Assembly: GCA_040216635.1 (NCBI GenBank)
Contig: JAVJOU010000026.1
Span: 124,001-188,000, forward strand
Reading direction: 5' to 3'
DNA: 64,000 bases
From: UBA1479 sp040216635
GTDB lineage: Bacteria; Pseudomonadota; Alphaproteobacteria; Rhodospirillales; Casp-alpha2
Below the pieces are notes generated by a model, which was not told the DNA's origin, did no database searches, and was given only the letters and a program-made list of their open reading frames with translations. Made by a program: the position numbers and the translations under genes. Below, in pieces: positions 7,786 to 16,789 of the stretch; position 1 is the stretch's first letter; each line of letters opens with the position of its first letter.

Positions 7786-8526
7786 ATGACTGACGCTGTT
7801 ATTTTGGCCGGCGGGCTCGGCACGCGGCTGCGGCCCGCTGTTTCCGATGTGCCCAAGCCCCTGGCACCTGTCAACGGCCGACCGTTCCTCGACCATCAAC
7901 TTGCTTGGCTGGCGCGCGGCGGCGTGACACGAGCGATCATCACCGCTCATCATCTGGCCGATCAAATCATCCGATTTGCCAAGGACCGCAACGGTTTTCC
8001 CATACCCATCGAGGTCGTCCGCGAGCAATATCCATTGGGCACCGGCGGTGCCGTCAAGAACGCCACTGAAGTCGCCAAAGTGCGGGGAACTGCCGTCGTC
8101 GTCAACGGCGACACTTACTACCGTTTCAATTTGGCCGGCTTGGCCGCGGCACACGACCAGGGGAACGCTCCGGTCACCATGGCCGTCGCCCGTATCGACG
8201 ATTGTGCCCGTTACAGCACCGTTGAAGTGTGCGCCGGGCGGGTGACACGCTTCACCCAAGCGGCGGGCGACCGAACCCCCGGCATGGTCAATTGCGGCAT
8301 TTACATAATGGAGGCCGCCGCCATGGCCGATGCCCCCGAGGGTGCGTTTTCCATGGAATACGACTTCTTCCCGTCCGCCGCTGGCGCGGGACGCCTTGGT
8401 GCCCATATCGTCAAGGCCGAGACCGGCAACGAAAACGCCAATGACGGCGGCAAGATCCCCGCATTTCTAGATTTCGGCACGCCCGAATCCTATGCCGCCA
8501 TCAACCAAGAACTGGGCAAGCGCTAA
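7786..8526 (+). CDS. hddC: Sugar-1-phosphate nucleotidyltransferase (HddC-like)
   Basis: 246 residues with the N-terminal nucleotide-binding signature ILAGGLGTRLR, followed by VPKPLAPVNGRPFLD and a metal-binding VVNGDTY. Similarity of the VPKPxAPVxGRPFLD region to D-glycero-alpha-D-manno-heptose-1-phosphate guanylyltransferase (HddC) suggests GDP-heptose formation. The following gene encodes a HddA-like kinase, and GmhA-like and GmhB genes lie at 20998 and 22526. A different sugar phosphate or another NTP cannot be excluded. Confidence 0.7.
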   Translation: MTDAVILAGGLGTRLRPAVSDVPKPLAPVNGRPFLDHQLAWLARGGVTRAIITAHHLADQIIRFAKDRNGFPIPIEVVREQYPLGTGGAVKNATEVAKVRGTAVVVNGDTYYRFNLAGLAAAHDQGNAPVTMAVARIDDCARYSTVEVCAGRVTRFTQAAGDRTPGMVNCGIYIMEAAAMADAPEGAFSMEYDFFPSAAGAGRLGAHIVKAETGNENANDGGKIPAFLDFGTPESYAAINQELGKR

Positions 8527-8530
8527 CATC

Positions 8531-9892
8531 GTGAGCTTCGAAAACATGAATGACGTTCTGCTGCGTGGCGATGCAACCATGCGCGATGCCATGCAGAAAC
8601 TGAAGCGCAGTGGTGCTGGAATCGTCGTCATCATTGACGACGCGGGCGCGGCCATCGGTGTATTAAGCGACGGCGACATCCGCACAGCCGTCCTGGCGAC
8701 AGAAACTCTGGACACCTGTGTCGCCGATCACATGACACGTGACTTCGTCTGGGTCGCTGAAGGGGCATCGAAAGAAAGCGTTCTAAAGCTATTCGACAAG
8801 CGCATCCGCACAATTCCCATACTCGACGACAGGAAACGTCCGACCGATATCGCGGTGCCAGGCTATCTGGCGCCGATCGGCGAAATCATTGCACGCGCCC
8901 GGGCACCTGTGCGCCTGTCCCTTGCGGGGGGCGGTACGGATTTCACGCAACATTTCCTGGAACACGGCGGCAATTCCCTATCGACAACGATGGCGCGCTA
9001 CTGCCGCGCCACCCTGCGCAAACGCGAAGATACGGAAATCAACATCCACTCTCTGGACCAGGGCCAGTCCATCCATTTTTCCCACCTCAAGAACATCACC
9101 TATGACGGTACGTTAGACCTTATCAAGGCCGCCATTAACGTCCTGCGCCCAAGTCATGGATTCGACTTGGAAGTTGATAGCGACGTGCAGCCGGGAACCG
9201 GACTGGGTGGATCGGCGGCGGTTCTGGCCGCCATCATCGGATGTTTCAGCGAATTCCGTAACGACTATCTGGACGACTACACCATTGCTGAATACGCCTA
9301 CGAGGCGGAACGGGTGGAATTGGAAATCGCCGGCGGCTGGCAAGATCAGTACAGCACCGTGTTCGGCGGTTTCAACTTCATAGAATTCAGCGCTGAAAAC
9401 AATCTGGTCATGCCCATGCGCATCTCTCTGCGGACACGTCATGAATTGGAGGAGCGCTTCCTGCTCTGTTACACGGGAAACGGTCACAAGGCCGCCGCCA
9501 TCCAGAATATCAACCGTGCCCGGCCGGGCGGCGACGCCGCCATGGCCACCTTCTCGGAAGAGGTCAAGTCGATCGCCAAAAACATGCGCACGGCCCTTCT
9601 AAAGGGTCACCTCAGCGACCTGGGCGAGATGCTCCACGAAACCTGGGAATTGAAAAAACGCATCACCCCCGGCGGCACCTCTTCTGACTTGGACACAATC
9701 TACGAAACCGCACTGGCGGCCGGCGCCGACGGCGGGCGGCTGCTCGGCACGGGCGGCGGCGGGTACTTTCTGTTCTTCTGTAAACCGTTCCGGCGAGGCG
9801 ATGTCACCCGCGCCCTGACGGCGCGCAACCTCACGACAGAAAACGTCCTGCTAGATCATGACGGCCTGCAAACTTGGACCACACAAGCCTGA
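8531..9892 (+). CDS. CBS-domain / GHMP sugar kinase fusion (HddA-like)
   Basis: 453 residues from GTG 8531 (ATG 8546 is an alternative). Residues about 5-115 form a CBS pair: LLRGDATMRDAM, IGVLSDGDIR and a second repeat ending in IPILDDRKRP. From about residue 125 a GHMP kinase follows: APVRLSLAGGGTDF, the ATP loop GTGLGGSAAV and the C-terminal GTGGGGYFLFF. The kinase part resembles D-glycero-D-manno-heptose 7-phosphate kinase. CBS pairs usually bind adenine nucleotides and may make the kinase energy-responsive. In flagellin clusters a CBS pair is more familiar fused to a nucleotidyltransferase (PtmE). The stop overlaps the next start (TGATG). Confidence 0.8.
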   Translation: MSFENMNDVLLRGDATMRDAMQKLKRSGAGIVVIIDDAGAAIGVLSDGDIRTAVLATETLDTCVADHMTRDFVWVAEGASKESVLKLFDKRIRTIPILDDRKRPTDIAVPGYLAPIGEIIARARAPVRLSLAGGGTDFTQHFLEHGGNSLSTTMARYCRATLRKREDTEINIHSLDQGQSIHFSHLKNITYDGTLDLIKAAINVLRPSHGFDLEVDSDVQPGTGLGGSAAVLAAIIGCFSEFRNDYLDDYTIAEYAYEAERVELEIAGGWQDQYSTVFGGFNFIEFSAENNLVMPMRISLRTRHELEERFLLCYTGNGHKAAAIQNINRARPGGDAAMATFSEEVKSIAKNMRTALLKGHLSDLGEMLHETWELKKRITPGGTSSDLDTIYETALAAGADGGRLLGTGGGGYFLFFCKPFRRGDVTRALTARNLTTENVLLDHDGLQTWTTQA

Positions 9893-10755
9893 TGCAAGTT
9901 TATGCCTCCACCACGTTCCTGGGCGATGGCACCACTGATTTGGCGGAACCACTCGGTCTGCTCGCCGGTCTGGACCTGGATGGGGTCGAACTTGGTTCGA
10001 CCCACCGTTGGCAGGCTGACCTCGCGACCGAGGTCGAGCGCCTGTGGTCGAAACCACGGTTGACGCATAATTATTTTCCGCCGGCCGAGAATGACATGGT
10101 TCTGAACATCGCCTCGTCGGATCCGGACATCCGCGGCCGCTCTATCGCCCATATGAAACACTGTCTGGCTTTCGCCGCTGATATCGGTGCATCACTGTAT
10201 ACTATTCACCCGGGCTTTTTAGCCGAACCCAAAGCCATCGGGAACGATCCATCTGCCCGCCGTTTCGATTTTCAGTTCAGCCGCGAAAACACACCCCACG
10301 ACCGGGCCTTTGCCCTGATGATCGATGCCTTGAAGGACCTGGTTGAGGCCTCGGCAATGGCGGGCGTTGGCCTTGCCATCGAAACCGAGGGCTCGCTGAC
10401 TTCGGCCGGCGTGACCTTGATGGAAGAACCGGCCGAGTACGACCATCTGTTCGACGCCATCCCCGAGGGCCTGTCGATCAATCTTAATTTGGCCCATACG
10501 AGCCTGGCCGCAAAAGGCCGGGGGTTCGACATGATGGCCTTCATCGACCGGCTGCGCCCTCATATCGCCGCCGTCGAAATCAGCCATAACGACGGACACG
10601 GCGACCAGCACCGCCCGTTAGATGCGGACGCACCTGCCCTGAAATGGGTTCCTCACCTGCCCGACGTGCCGCTGATACTGGAATTCCGCTGCGCCGAAGT
10701 CGAAGACATCCAGCGTAGCGCAACGATCCTGCGAGCAACAGGAGCCGAGTCATAA
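9892..10755 (+). CDS. TIM-barrel sugar phosphate isomerase/epimerase-like protein
   Basis: 287 residues of the AP-endonuclease-2/xylose-isomerase-like TIM-barrel family. Likely metal ligands appear in IHPGF, AIETEG, the H of NLAHTS and the H of EISHND. ATG 9892 is chosen because it overlaps the previous stop as TGATG, typical of this cluster; ATG 9874 is possible. Family members isomerise or epimerise sugars and sugar phosphates. A second such gene follows at 13709. The stop TAA overlaps the apparent ATA start of the NeuB-type gene. Confidence 0.7.
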   Translation: MQVYASTTFLGDGTTDLAEPLGLLAGLDLDGVELGSTHRWQADLATEVERLWSKPRLTHNYFPPAENDMVLNIASSDPDIRGRSIAHMKHCLAFAADIGASLYTIHPGFLAEPKAIGNDPSARRFDFQFSRENTPHDRAFALMIDALKDLVEASAMAGVGLAIETEGSLTSAGVTLMEEPAEYDHLFDAIPEGLSINLNLAHTSLAAKGRGFDMMAFIDRLRPHIAAVEISHNDGHGDQHRPLDADAPALKWVPHLPDVPLILEFRCAEVEDIQRSATILRATGAES

Positions 10756-11810
10756 ACAACATTCACCTCAAGAATCGGACGATCGGGCCAAGTCATCCGT
10801 TGTTCTTCATCGCTGAGGCCGGAGTCAACCACAACGGCGACTTGGACATGGCGCTAGAATTGGTCGATGCCGCCGCCGAGGCCGGTGCCGACGCGGTCAA
10901 GTTCCAGACCTTTCGCGCCGAAAGTCTGATCACCCGAACAGCACCCAAGGCGCCCTATCACACGGAGACAACCGGCCCGGACGAGAAGCAAAGCTGGTTC
11001 GAATTGTTAAAAACCCAAGAGCTGACCCGCGACATGCACGTTGCGATTTTGGAACGGTGCGCCCAACGCGGCGTCCTGTTCATGTCGACGCCCTATGACA
11101 ACGACAGTGTCGATCTTTTGGATGATCTTGACATCGCACTTTACAAGGTGGCCTCGACCGATGCCAACAACACCCCGTTTCTGGAATACATGGCCTCCAA
11201 AGGCCGGCCCATCATTTTGTCCACCGCCATGTGCACGCTGGACGAAGTGACCGCGAGCGTTGCCGCGATTCGCGCCGCCGGGGTCGACGATCTGTTGGTC
11301 ATGCAATGCACGGGCAGCTATCCGGCCCCCGTAAACGAAGCCAACCTGCATGCCATGACGTCGATCGCCGAGGCCTGCACCGTCGCCGTGGGCTATTCGG
11401 ACCATACGCCGGGCATGGAAGCCGCCATCGCTGCCACAGCCCTGGGTGCCAGTGCCTATGAAAAGCATTTTACCCTGGATCGCAATTTGCCCGGGCCGGA
11501 CCATCGGGCATCATTGGAACCGGGGGAACTGATCGACTTGGTGCGCGCCGTGCGAACAACCGAGGCCGCCCTCGGTGATGGCGTCAAACGGGTCATGCCC
11601 TGTGAAGAAATCAACCGCCAGCGGCTGCGCAAAAGCATCCTAGCCAAACGCGACATCGCCGCCGGTGAAGTTATTAGCCTGGACGACCTGGCGATCAAAC
11701 GTGCCGGCGGCCTGGGCCTATCACCAGACCGATACAGCGATGTGGTCGGCCGCCGGGCAGGCCGGACGATCACGCTCGAACACCCCATCACCCTGGAAGA
11801 TCTGGACTAG
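10752..11810 (+). CDS. neuB: NeuB-family nonulosonate synthase, apparent ATA start
   Basis: 352 residues if started at ATA 10752. The enzyme condenses phosphoenolpyruvate with a six-carbon amino sugar to give a nine-carbon sialic-acid-like acid. It carries FFIAEAGVNHNGD, VKFQTF, the CTGSYPAP and GYSDHTPG motifs, EKHFTLD and a C-terminal SAF/antifreeze-like domain (about residues 285-350). The conserved N-terminal strands (IHLKNRTIG) precede the only classical start, TTG 10800. No ATG, GTG or TTG lies between the in-frame stop at 10716 and 10800, while AGGAG sits 7 bases before ATA 10752. Sequence favours a sialic/legionaminic-type NeuB over PseI. Confidence 0.8.
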   Translation: MNNIHLKNRTIGPSHPLFFIAEAGVNHNGDLDMALELVDAAAEAGADAVKFQTFRAESLITRTAPKAPYHTETTGPDEKQSWFELLKTQELTRDMHVAILERCAQRGVLFMSTPYDNDSVDLLDDLDIALYKVASTDANNTPFLEYMASKGRPIILSTAMCTLDEVTASVAAIRAAGVDDLLVMQCTGSYPAPVNEANLHAMTSIAEACTVAVGYSDHTPGMEAAIAATALGASAYEKHFTLDRNLPGPDHRASLEPGELIDLVRAVRTTEAALGDGVKRVMPCEEINRQRLRKSILAKRDIAAGEVISLDDLAIKRAGGLGLSPDRYSDVVGRRAGRTITLEHPITLEDLD

Positions 11811-11889
11811 TCCGCAAAGGCGCATGTCGCCCGGAGCGCAAGGCACTGGGTTAAATCCATATCCTCCTGTCTAAGAAAGACGGACGACC

Positions 11890-12828
11890 ATGAAAATTCT
11901 CGTTACCGGCGGCGCCGGATATATCGGCTCCATCCTGGTGCCCGAACTTTTGGTCCGGGGCCACGAAGTCGTGGTGCTGGACAATTTCATGTTCCGCCAG
12001 GCAAGCTTGTTGCAGAACTGCGCCGACCCGAATTTTTCCGTCATCCACGGCGACGTCCGCGATACTGCGCTGATGGAGAGCGTTTATTCCAAATTCGACA
12101 TCATCGTGCCCTTAGCCGGAATCGTCGGCGCACCCGCCTGCGCCCGCCATCCCGAGACCACCCGCCAAGTCAACCTTGAAGCAATCCGCCACATGGTGAA
12201 ACACCTGTCGAAGGACCAACGGGTCATCAATCCGGTGACCAATTCGGGATACGGAATCGGTGAAAAAGGCACCTACTGCACGGAACAAAGCCCCTTGAAC
12301 CCGATTTCCCTCTACGGCATCACCAAGGTCGAGGCAGAGAAGGTTCTATTGGATTGGGGGAGCGCCGCCTGTTTCCGTCTGGCCACCGTGTTCGGTATAT
12401 CGCCGCGCATGCGCCTGGATTTGCTGGTCAATGATTTTACGTATCGCGCCGTCAACGATGGTTTTATCGTGCTGTTCGAATCCCATTTCAAGCGCAACTA
12501 CATTCATATCCGCGACGTGGTCGGCGCCTTCGTAATGGCCTTGGACGATTGGGACAATTTCAAGGGCGAAACCTTCAACGTCGGCCTGTCCGACGCGAAC
12601 CTATCGAAATGGGAGCTTTGCGAGCGCATTAAGCAAGCCCTGCCCAAGTTTTATTTCGTCGAGGCCGCCGTCGGCGAAGACCCGGACAAGCGTGACTACA
12701 TCGTCAGCAACGATAAGATCGAAGGCCGGGGTTGGCGCCCGAAACACAGCCTGGACGCGGGTATCCGCGAACTGATCAAGGGCTACACCATGATCCGCAA
12801 TGGCGGACAGTTCGATAACCTCGGATAA
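11890..12828 (+). CDS. NAD-dependent epimerase/dehydratase
   Basis: 312 residues of the extended SDR family. The NAD motif VTGGAGYIGS is at the N-terminus, the catalytic region has NSGYG and then YGITK (Tyr-x3-Lys), and RNYIHIRDV lies in the substrate half. It acts on a nucleotide sugar (epimerase, dehydratase or reductase). The 79-base gap before it is one of the larger ones here but shows no clear promoter. A similar protein is encoded at 25819. Confidence 0.8.
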   Translation: MKILVTGGAGYIGSILVPELLVRGHEVVVLDNFMFRQASLLQNCADPNFSVIHGDVRDTALMESVYSKFDIIVPLAGIVGAPACARHPETTRQVNLEAIRHMVKHLSKDQRVINPVTNSGYGIGEKGTYCTEQSPLNPISLYGITKVEAEKVLLDWGSAACFRLATVFGISPRMRLDLLVNDFTYRAVNDGFIVLFESHFKRNYIHIRDVVGAFVMALDDWDNFKGETFNVGLSDANLSKWELCERIKQALPKFYFVEAAVGEDPDKRDYIVSNDKIEGRGWRPKHSLDAGIRELIKGYTMIRNGGQFDNLG

Positions 12829-12843
12829 GGCGGATTGGTCAAA

Positions 12844-13701
12844 ATGAACGTGCAATCCTTTCAAGCCCCGGCCAGCGTCCGCCAGCAGCTGGATCTGAGC
12901 GATCGCATCTGCATCATCACAGGCGGGGCCGGCTTTCTGGGCCGCCAGTTCGCAGAAGCCGTCGCCGAGATGGGCGCGACGCCGATCCTGTTCGACTTGT
13001 TGCCCGAAACTCTGGCCGAGGCACAGGCCGCGGTCGCGGAAACCTCTCCCCGCTGCGAGACGGAACAGGCTGATGTCACCGACGCAGCATCGTTACGGAC
13101 CGCCGTCGGCCGTGTCCTTGAGCGCCACGGACAGATCGACATTCTGATCAATAACGCAGCCCTGACCAAGTATGGCTGTGACGCGGACCCGGACAAGTTC
13201 TTCGCCTCCTTCGAGGACACCAGCCGCGCCGTCTGGGAACAGGGGCTTAATGTCAATCTGACCGGCACGGCGCTGACCTGTCAGATTGTCGGACCGATCA
13301 TGGTCCGTCAGGGCAAGGGATCGATCATCAACATCGGCTCCGACGTCGGCATCATTAGCCCGGACCAGCGGATTTACGAACCGGACGGACAGGATTACGA
13401 AGGCCAGGACTTCAATACACCGGCCTTCTATGCCGTCTCGAAGGCCGGTGTCATCCATTTGACCAAGTTCCTGGCGACGACGTGGGCGGCCAAGGGTGTG
13501 AGGGTCAATGCTTTCTCGCCCGCCGGGGTCTTCCGTGATCACGAACAAGGATTCTACCGCATGCTGGCCTCGCGCATCCCCATGGGCCGTATGGGAGCAG
13601 TCAACGAATACAAGGGAGCGATCGTCTTCCTGGCGTCGGACGCATCTTCGTTCATGACCGGCCACAACCTGGTCATGGACGGCGGGCGGACCATCTGGTA
13701 G
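12844..13701 (+). CDS. Short-chain dehydrogenase/reductase (SDR)
   Basis: 285 residues from ATG 12844, which has AAGGCGGA nine bases upstream; TTG 12835 would put the start inside that site. TGGAGFLG cofactor loop, NNAAL, catalytic Ser in INIGSDVG and YAVSK complete the active site, and the protein ends in MTGHNLVMDGG. It carries an insertion after the Ser strand (about residues 178-196, acidic, EPDGQDYEGQD) that could shape the substrate pocket. A sugar-nucleotide or inositol-type oxidoreduction is plausible. Confidence 0.78.
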   Translation: MNVQSFQAPASVRQQLDLSDRICIITGGAGFLGRQFAEAVAEMGATPILFDLLPETLAEAQAAVAETSPRCETEQADVTDAASLRTAVGRVLERHGQIDILINNAALTKYGCDADPDKFFASFEDTSRAVWEQGLNVNLTGTALTCQIVGPIMVRQGKGSIINIGSDVGIISPDQRIYEPDGQDYEGQDFNTPAFYAVSKAGVIHLTKFLATTWAAKGVRVNAFSPAGVFRDHEQGFYRMLASRIPMGRMGAVNEYKGAIVFLASDASSFMTGHNLVMDGGRTIW

Positions 13702-13708
13702 GCGAGCG

Positions 13709-14539
13709 ATGTATTTGATCGGCACAATGCAGGGGCGCCTCGTACCCATGGTCGATGGACGCATCCAGGCATTTCCGCGCGACGATTGGGAACGGGAATT
13801 CACCTTGGCCGCCGAGGTTGGGTACGACACCATGGAGCTGACCATCGAGATGGCGAGCTACGATATCCATCCGGTGTCCACCCCTGCGGGCCGCGATCGG
13901 ATCAGGCAGGTCAGCCGGGACACAGGCATCGCCTTGGCGGGCCTGTGCTGCGACGTGTTCATGGAACGGCCGCTGACGGCGGCTGCGGACGATGCCCGCG
14001 AATCATCGGCTGACATGTTGGTTAATCTGATCCGCGCCTGCGGCGAATTGAACCTGCCAATGATCGAGATTCCCGCCATGGGTGACAATTCGTTGAAACA
14101 TCCGGCGGCCCGCGACCGCGCGCAGCAGGTACTGGAAAGCGCCCTGCCCTTGGCCGAAAACGCGGCGGTCGACGTGATCCTGGAATCGGACCTGGCCCCG
14201 GCCGATCTGGCCGCCTTCATGGACCAAGTCGATCATCCACGCCTGGGCATCAACTATGACACTGGCAACAGCACCTGGTTCGGCTTCGATCCGGACGATG
14301 AGTTGCCTCGCTATCATCATCATGTTCGCAATATCCATATCAAGGATTGCACCGTGAAGGACTACAGCGTGCCGCTTGGCCAAGGCGAGACTCGGTTTGA
14401 CCGCGTCTTCGCCTTGTTGCGTGACTTTGAATACAACGGCGATTTCGTCATGCAGGCCGCGCGGCAAGACGACGACCTCAAGGCCGGACGTGACTATCTC
14501 GCCTTCACCCGAAAATTGGTGACACGATGGTTGCAGTAA
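13709..14539 (+). CDS. TIM-barrel sugar phosphate isomerase/epimerase-like protein 2
   Basis: 276 residues. Barrel strands carry candidate metal ligands in MIEIPA, VILESDLAP, INYDTGN and NIHIKD. Related to xylose-isomerase-like TIM-barrel enzymes. It lies 7 bases after an SDR gene and overlaps the following methyltransferase gene by 13 bases, so the three are translated together. Substrate unknown; the pairing with an SDR is common for inositol or unusual-sugar conversion. Confidence 0.7.
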   Translation: MYLIGTMQGRLVPMVDGRIQAFPRDDWEREFTLAAEVGYDTMELTIEMASYDIHPVSTPAGRDRIRQVSRDTGIALAGLCCDVFMERPLTAAADDARESSADMLVNLIRACGELNLPMIEIPAMGDNSLKHPAARDRAQQVLESALPLAENAAVDVILESDLAPADLAAFMDQVDHPRLGINYDTGNSTWFGFDPDDELPRYHHHVRNIHIKDCTVKDYSVPLGQGETRFDRVFALLRDFEYNGDFVMQAARQDDDLKAGRDYLAFTRKLVTRWLQ

Positions 14540-15441
14540 ACGAACGGCGCGGCGCGGTGGACACCAGTTGCCCGGTCTGCGGCAGCACCGAGTTCGGCAC
14601 GGTGGATCTGCCCGTACGGCATGCGGCAGGTGTGGCGATCCACATCTGTGGCGAGTGTGAATTGGTCTATCTTTGGCCGCAGCCGGACGCCGCAACCCTG
14701 GCGGCCTTCTATACCGCCGAATATCGTGACGTTTATGAAGACCCGACACCGGCTGAACGCCACGAACAGGACCTTCCTGAGGCACGCCTGCGAGCGACCA
14801 GAATCACCCCCCTGGTCAACGGTGATGAGCGCCTCCTAGAAATCGGCAGCGGCTCCTTCGCTTTTCTCAAGACCATCGCGCCGACGGTCGGGTTTTCTTT
14901 GGGCATCGAGCCGGATGATAAAACTCGCGCCTGGTTCGCCGAAGCTTCAGACCTTCGCACCCTACCGGACATCGGCGCCTTAACAGCGGAAGACGGCCAC
15001 TTCGACCTGATCGTCATGTTCCATGTGCTTGAGCACTTGCCGGACCCGGTCGGATATCTTTCTTATCTGCGTGGCCTGTTGAGCCCGGGGGGGCATATCG
15101 TAGTCGAAGTCCCGAATGCGAATGACGCATTGATTTCATTGTACAATATCGAGGCCTTTCGCCGCTTCTATTACAGCATCGCCCATCTGACTTATTTCAA
15201 TCCAACCTCCCTTGACCATTGCGCTCGGGCGGCCGGCCTAACGGGGAAAGTCACAGGCGTGCAGCGCTATGACTTAAGCAATCATCTTCATTGGGCACAA
15301 CACGGACGCCCAGGCGGTCAGGCCGTCTACACCGATACTATCAGCGCGGCAACCAACAACGCTTATGCCCGCGACCTGATTAACGCCGGCAAGGCCGATA
15401 CGCTTTGGGGCGTCTTCCAAGTCGACGGACCCGCCGGTTAA
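14527..15441 (+). CDS. SAM-dependent methyltransferase with N-terminal zinc ribbon
   Basis: 304 residues. Zinc-ribbon cysteines C15, C18, C41 and C44 (CPVCG ... CGEC) precede a class I methyltransferase with motif I LLEIGSGSF near residue 103 and motif IV region FDLIVMFHVLEHL. This architecture is common in sugar C- or O-methyltransferases and related modifying enzymes of glycan clusters. The gene cut off at the right edge (63330) has the same architecture. The methyl acceptor is not identifiable. Confidence 0.75.
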   Translation: MVAVNERRGAVDTSCPVCGSTEFGTVDLPVRHAAGVAIHICGECELVYLWPQPDAATLAAFYTAEYRDVYEDPTPAERHEQDLPEARLRATRITPLVNGDERLLEIGSGSFAFLKTIAPTVGFSLGIEPDDKTRAWFAEASDLRTLPDIGALTAEDGHFDLIVMFHVLEHLPDPVGYLSYLRGLLSPGGHIVVEVPNANDALISLYNIEAFRRFYYSIAHLTYFNPTSLDHCARAAGLTGKVTGVQRYDLSNHLHWAQHGRPGGQAVYTDTISAATNNAYARDLINAGKADTLWGVFQVDGPAG

Positions 15442-15455
15442 CCACGAAGCATCAC

Positions 15456-16121
15456 ATGGCATTCAACAGCCCCTTTATCATCATCGGTGCCGGCGGTCAT
15501 GCCGGCGTCGTGCTTGATTTGCTTCTTGAGCAGGGTGCCGACGTTCTGTTTCTGACCGATACGGATGCCGGGCGGCATAACAACGTCGTTTTGGGCGTGC
15601 CCATTGCTGGCGACGACGCACGTATAGACGATTATACCCCGGATATGGTGAGCCTTGCCATGGGGTTAGGCATTTCCGGGCGAGGACATGAGCTCATGGC
15701 GAACACACACCGGCGCCTATGCATCGCCCGGGATTTCGCCAAACGCGGGCATCGATTTCCGCCGCTGATCCATTCGGCTGCCTCGATCGGACGCAATGTG
15801 ACGCTCGGAGACGGTGCACAAGTCATGGCTGGTGCCGTGGTTCAGCCTAATTGCCGAATCGGCGCACACGCAATAATCAACACCGGCGCCACAATCGATC
15901 ATGATTCATCAGTCGGCGACGGCACGCACGTGGCACCAGGCGCAACCCTCTGCGGCCGTATCGCTATCGGCGATGCATCTTATATCGGGGCCGGCGCGAC
16001 GGTGGTCAACAACAGGACATTGGGCAATCGCGTTTTCGTCACCGCCGGCACGGTGGTAAGTGCCAACGCAGCGGACGACAGCCGGCTGTCGGGGAGCCCC
16101 ACGAAGGCAGGCCCGGAATGA
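15456..16121 (+). CDS. NeuD/PglD-type sugar acetyltransferase
   Basis: 221 residues. The N-terminal Rossmann-like domain begins IIIGAGGHAGVVLDLL, the hallmark of the NeuD/PglD family; a left-handed beta-helix of hexapeptide repeats follows (about residues 110-210). Such enzymes transfer acetyl from acetyl-CoA to a 4-amino sugar nucleotide (PglD) or O-acetylate sialic acids (NeuD). Placed between a methyltransferase and a SpsF-like cytidylyltransferase and downstream of the NeuB-type gene, it fits a nonulosonate branch. ATG 15456 is chosen because the family starts just before this glycine motif. Confidence 0.82.
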   Translation: MAFNSPFIIIGAGGHAGVVLDLLLEQGADVLFLTDTDAGRHNNVVLGVPIAGDDARIDDYTPDMVSLAMGLGISGRGHELMANTHRRLCIARDFAKRGHRFPPLIHSAASIGRNVTLGDGAQVMAGAVVQPNCRIGAHAIINTGATIDHDSSVGDGTHVAPGATLCGRIAIGDASYIGAGATVVNNRTLGNRVFVTAGTVVSANAADDSRLSGSPTKAGPE

Positions 16122-16789
16122 GCAACGACTACCACGACTACGTCATCAAGGACGGGAAACTGGTCGGCAAGTTCGAAGAGATGTACCAGAATTGCGAAGA
16201 CCCGTGGGACCGCGCCAAATTATCCGGCAATTCACAATCCGACTGGCTTTTACAGCGGGCCTGTTCGGTCATCGCTGCGGAAGCGGGCGCCTGCCGGGCC
16301 ATCGACCTGGGCTGCGGTGTCGGCCAATCGGTTAAGGCGATCGAAAATATCGCCGATCGCATCGCCGGCGTCGACATTAGTGCGACGGCAATCGCCCGGG
16401 CGACGGCGGCCTTGCCAGACCACGCCTTCGCCGTCGGCGATCTCAAGGCCTTCATGTCCCACAACGACGCCTTCCGGCAGATCGAACTTGGGGAATACAA
16501 CACTCTCATCCTTTGTCATTTGACTTGGTACATTCTGGAAGATCTTGCAGATTTTCGTAACTGGCTGGCGGAAAACTGGGCAGGCCGTTACGTCGTCCAT
16601 GTTCTTGCCGTTTATCCGCCGGGTGTTCAGAAATATGGCGCTGACCTGTTTACCGATCACGCAGGCATTCTGCGCTGGTTCGACTGCAATTATCTGGAAC
16701 ACGGCCGCATGACCCAGACCGTCGACGGGCAGAACCTGGACATCAGCTATTTTCTGGCCCGCGTGCCGGAAGAAGCCCCCGCCCGATGA
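16118..16789 (+). CDS. NodS-like class I SAM methyltransferase
   Basis: 223 residues; the start overlaps the acetyltransferase stop (ATGA). The sequence begins with FEEMYQNCEDPWD, a motif seen in NodS-like and glycan-cluster methyltransferases. The SAM-binding motif I is AIDLGCGVGQ (about residue 60) and the acidic end of beta-2 is GVDIS. Probably methylates an amino or hydroxyl group on the local sugar. Acceptor unknown. Confidence 0.72.
   Translation: MSNDYHDYVIKDGKLVGKFEEMYQNCEDPWDRAKLSGNSQSDWLLQRACSVIAAEAGACRAIDLGCGVGQSVKAIENIADRIAGVDISATAIARATAALPDHAFAVGDLKAFMSHNDAFRQIELGEYNTLILCHLTWYILEDLADFRNWLAENWAGRYVVHVLAVYPPGVQKYGADLFTDHAGILRWFDCNYLEHGRMTQTVDGQNLDISYFLARVPEEAPAR

Noticed and set aside
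8531..9892. PtmE-type CBS-nucleotidyltransferase
   Set aside because: The domain after the CBS pair carries GHMP kinase motifs; the nucleotidyltransferase is the separate preceding gene.
10800..11810. NeuB-type gene starting at TTG 10800
   Set aside because: It would delete conserved N-terminal residues that are encoded in frame upstream, and no Shine-Dalgarno sits at the right distance, whereas AGGAG precedes ATA 10752.
14003..14785. Long minus-strand open frame (260 codons) across the second isomerase and methyltransferase genes
   Set aside because: It lies opposite two well-supported genes and has no recognisable domain; typical antisense frame of GC-rich coding DNA. The same applies to minus-strand frames at 16858-17547, 28193-28843 and 22810-23685.
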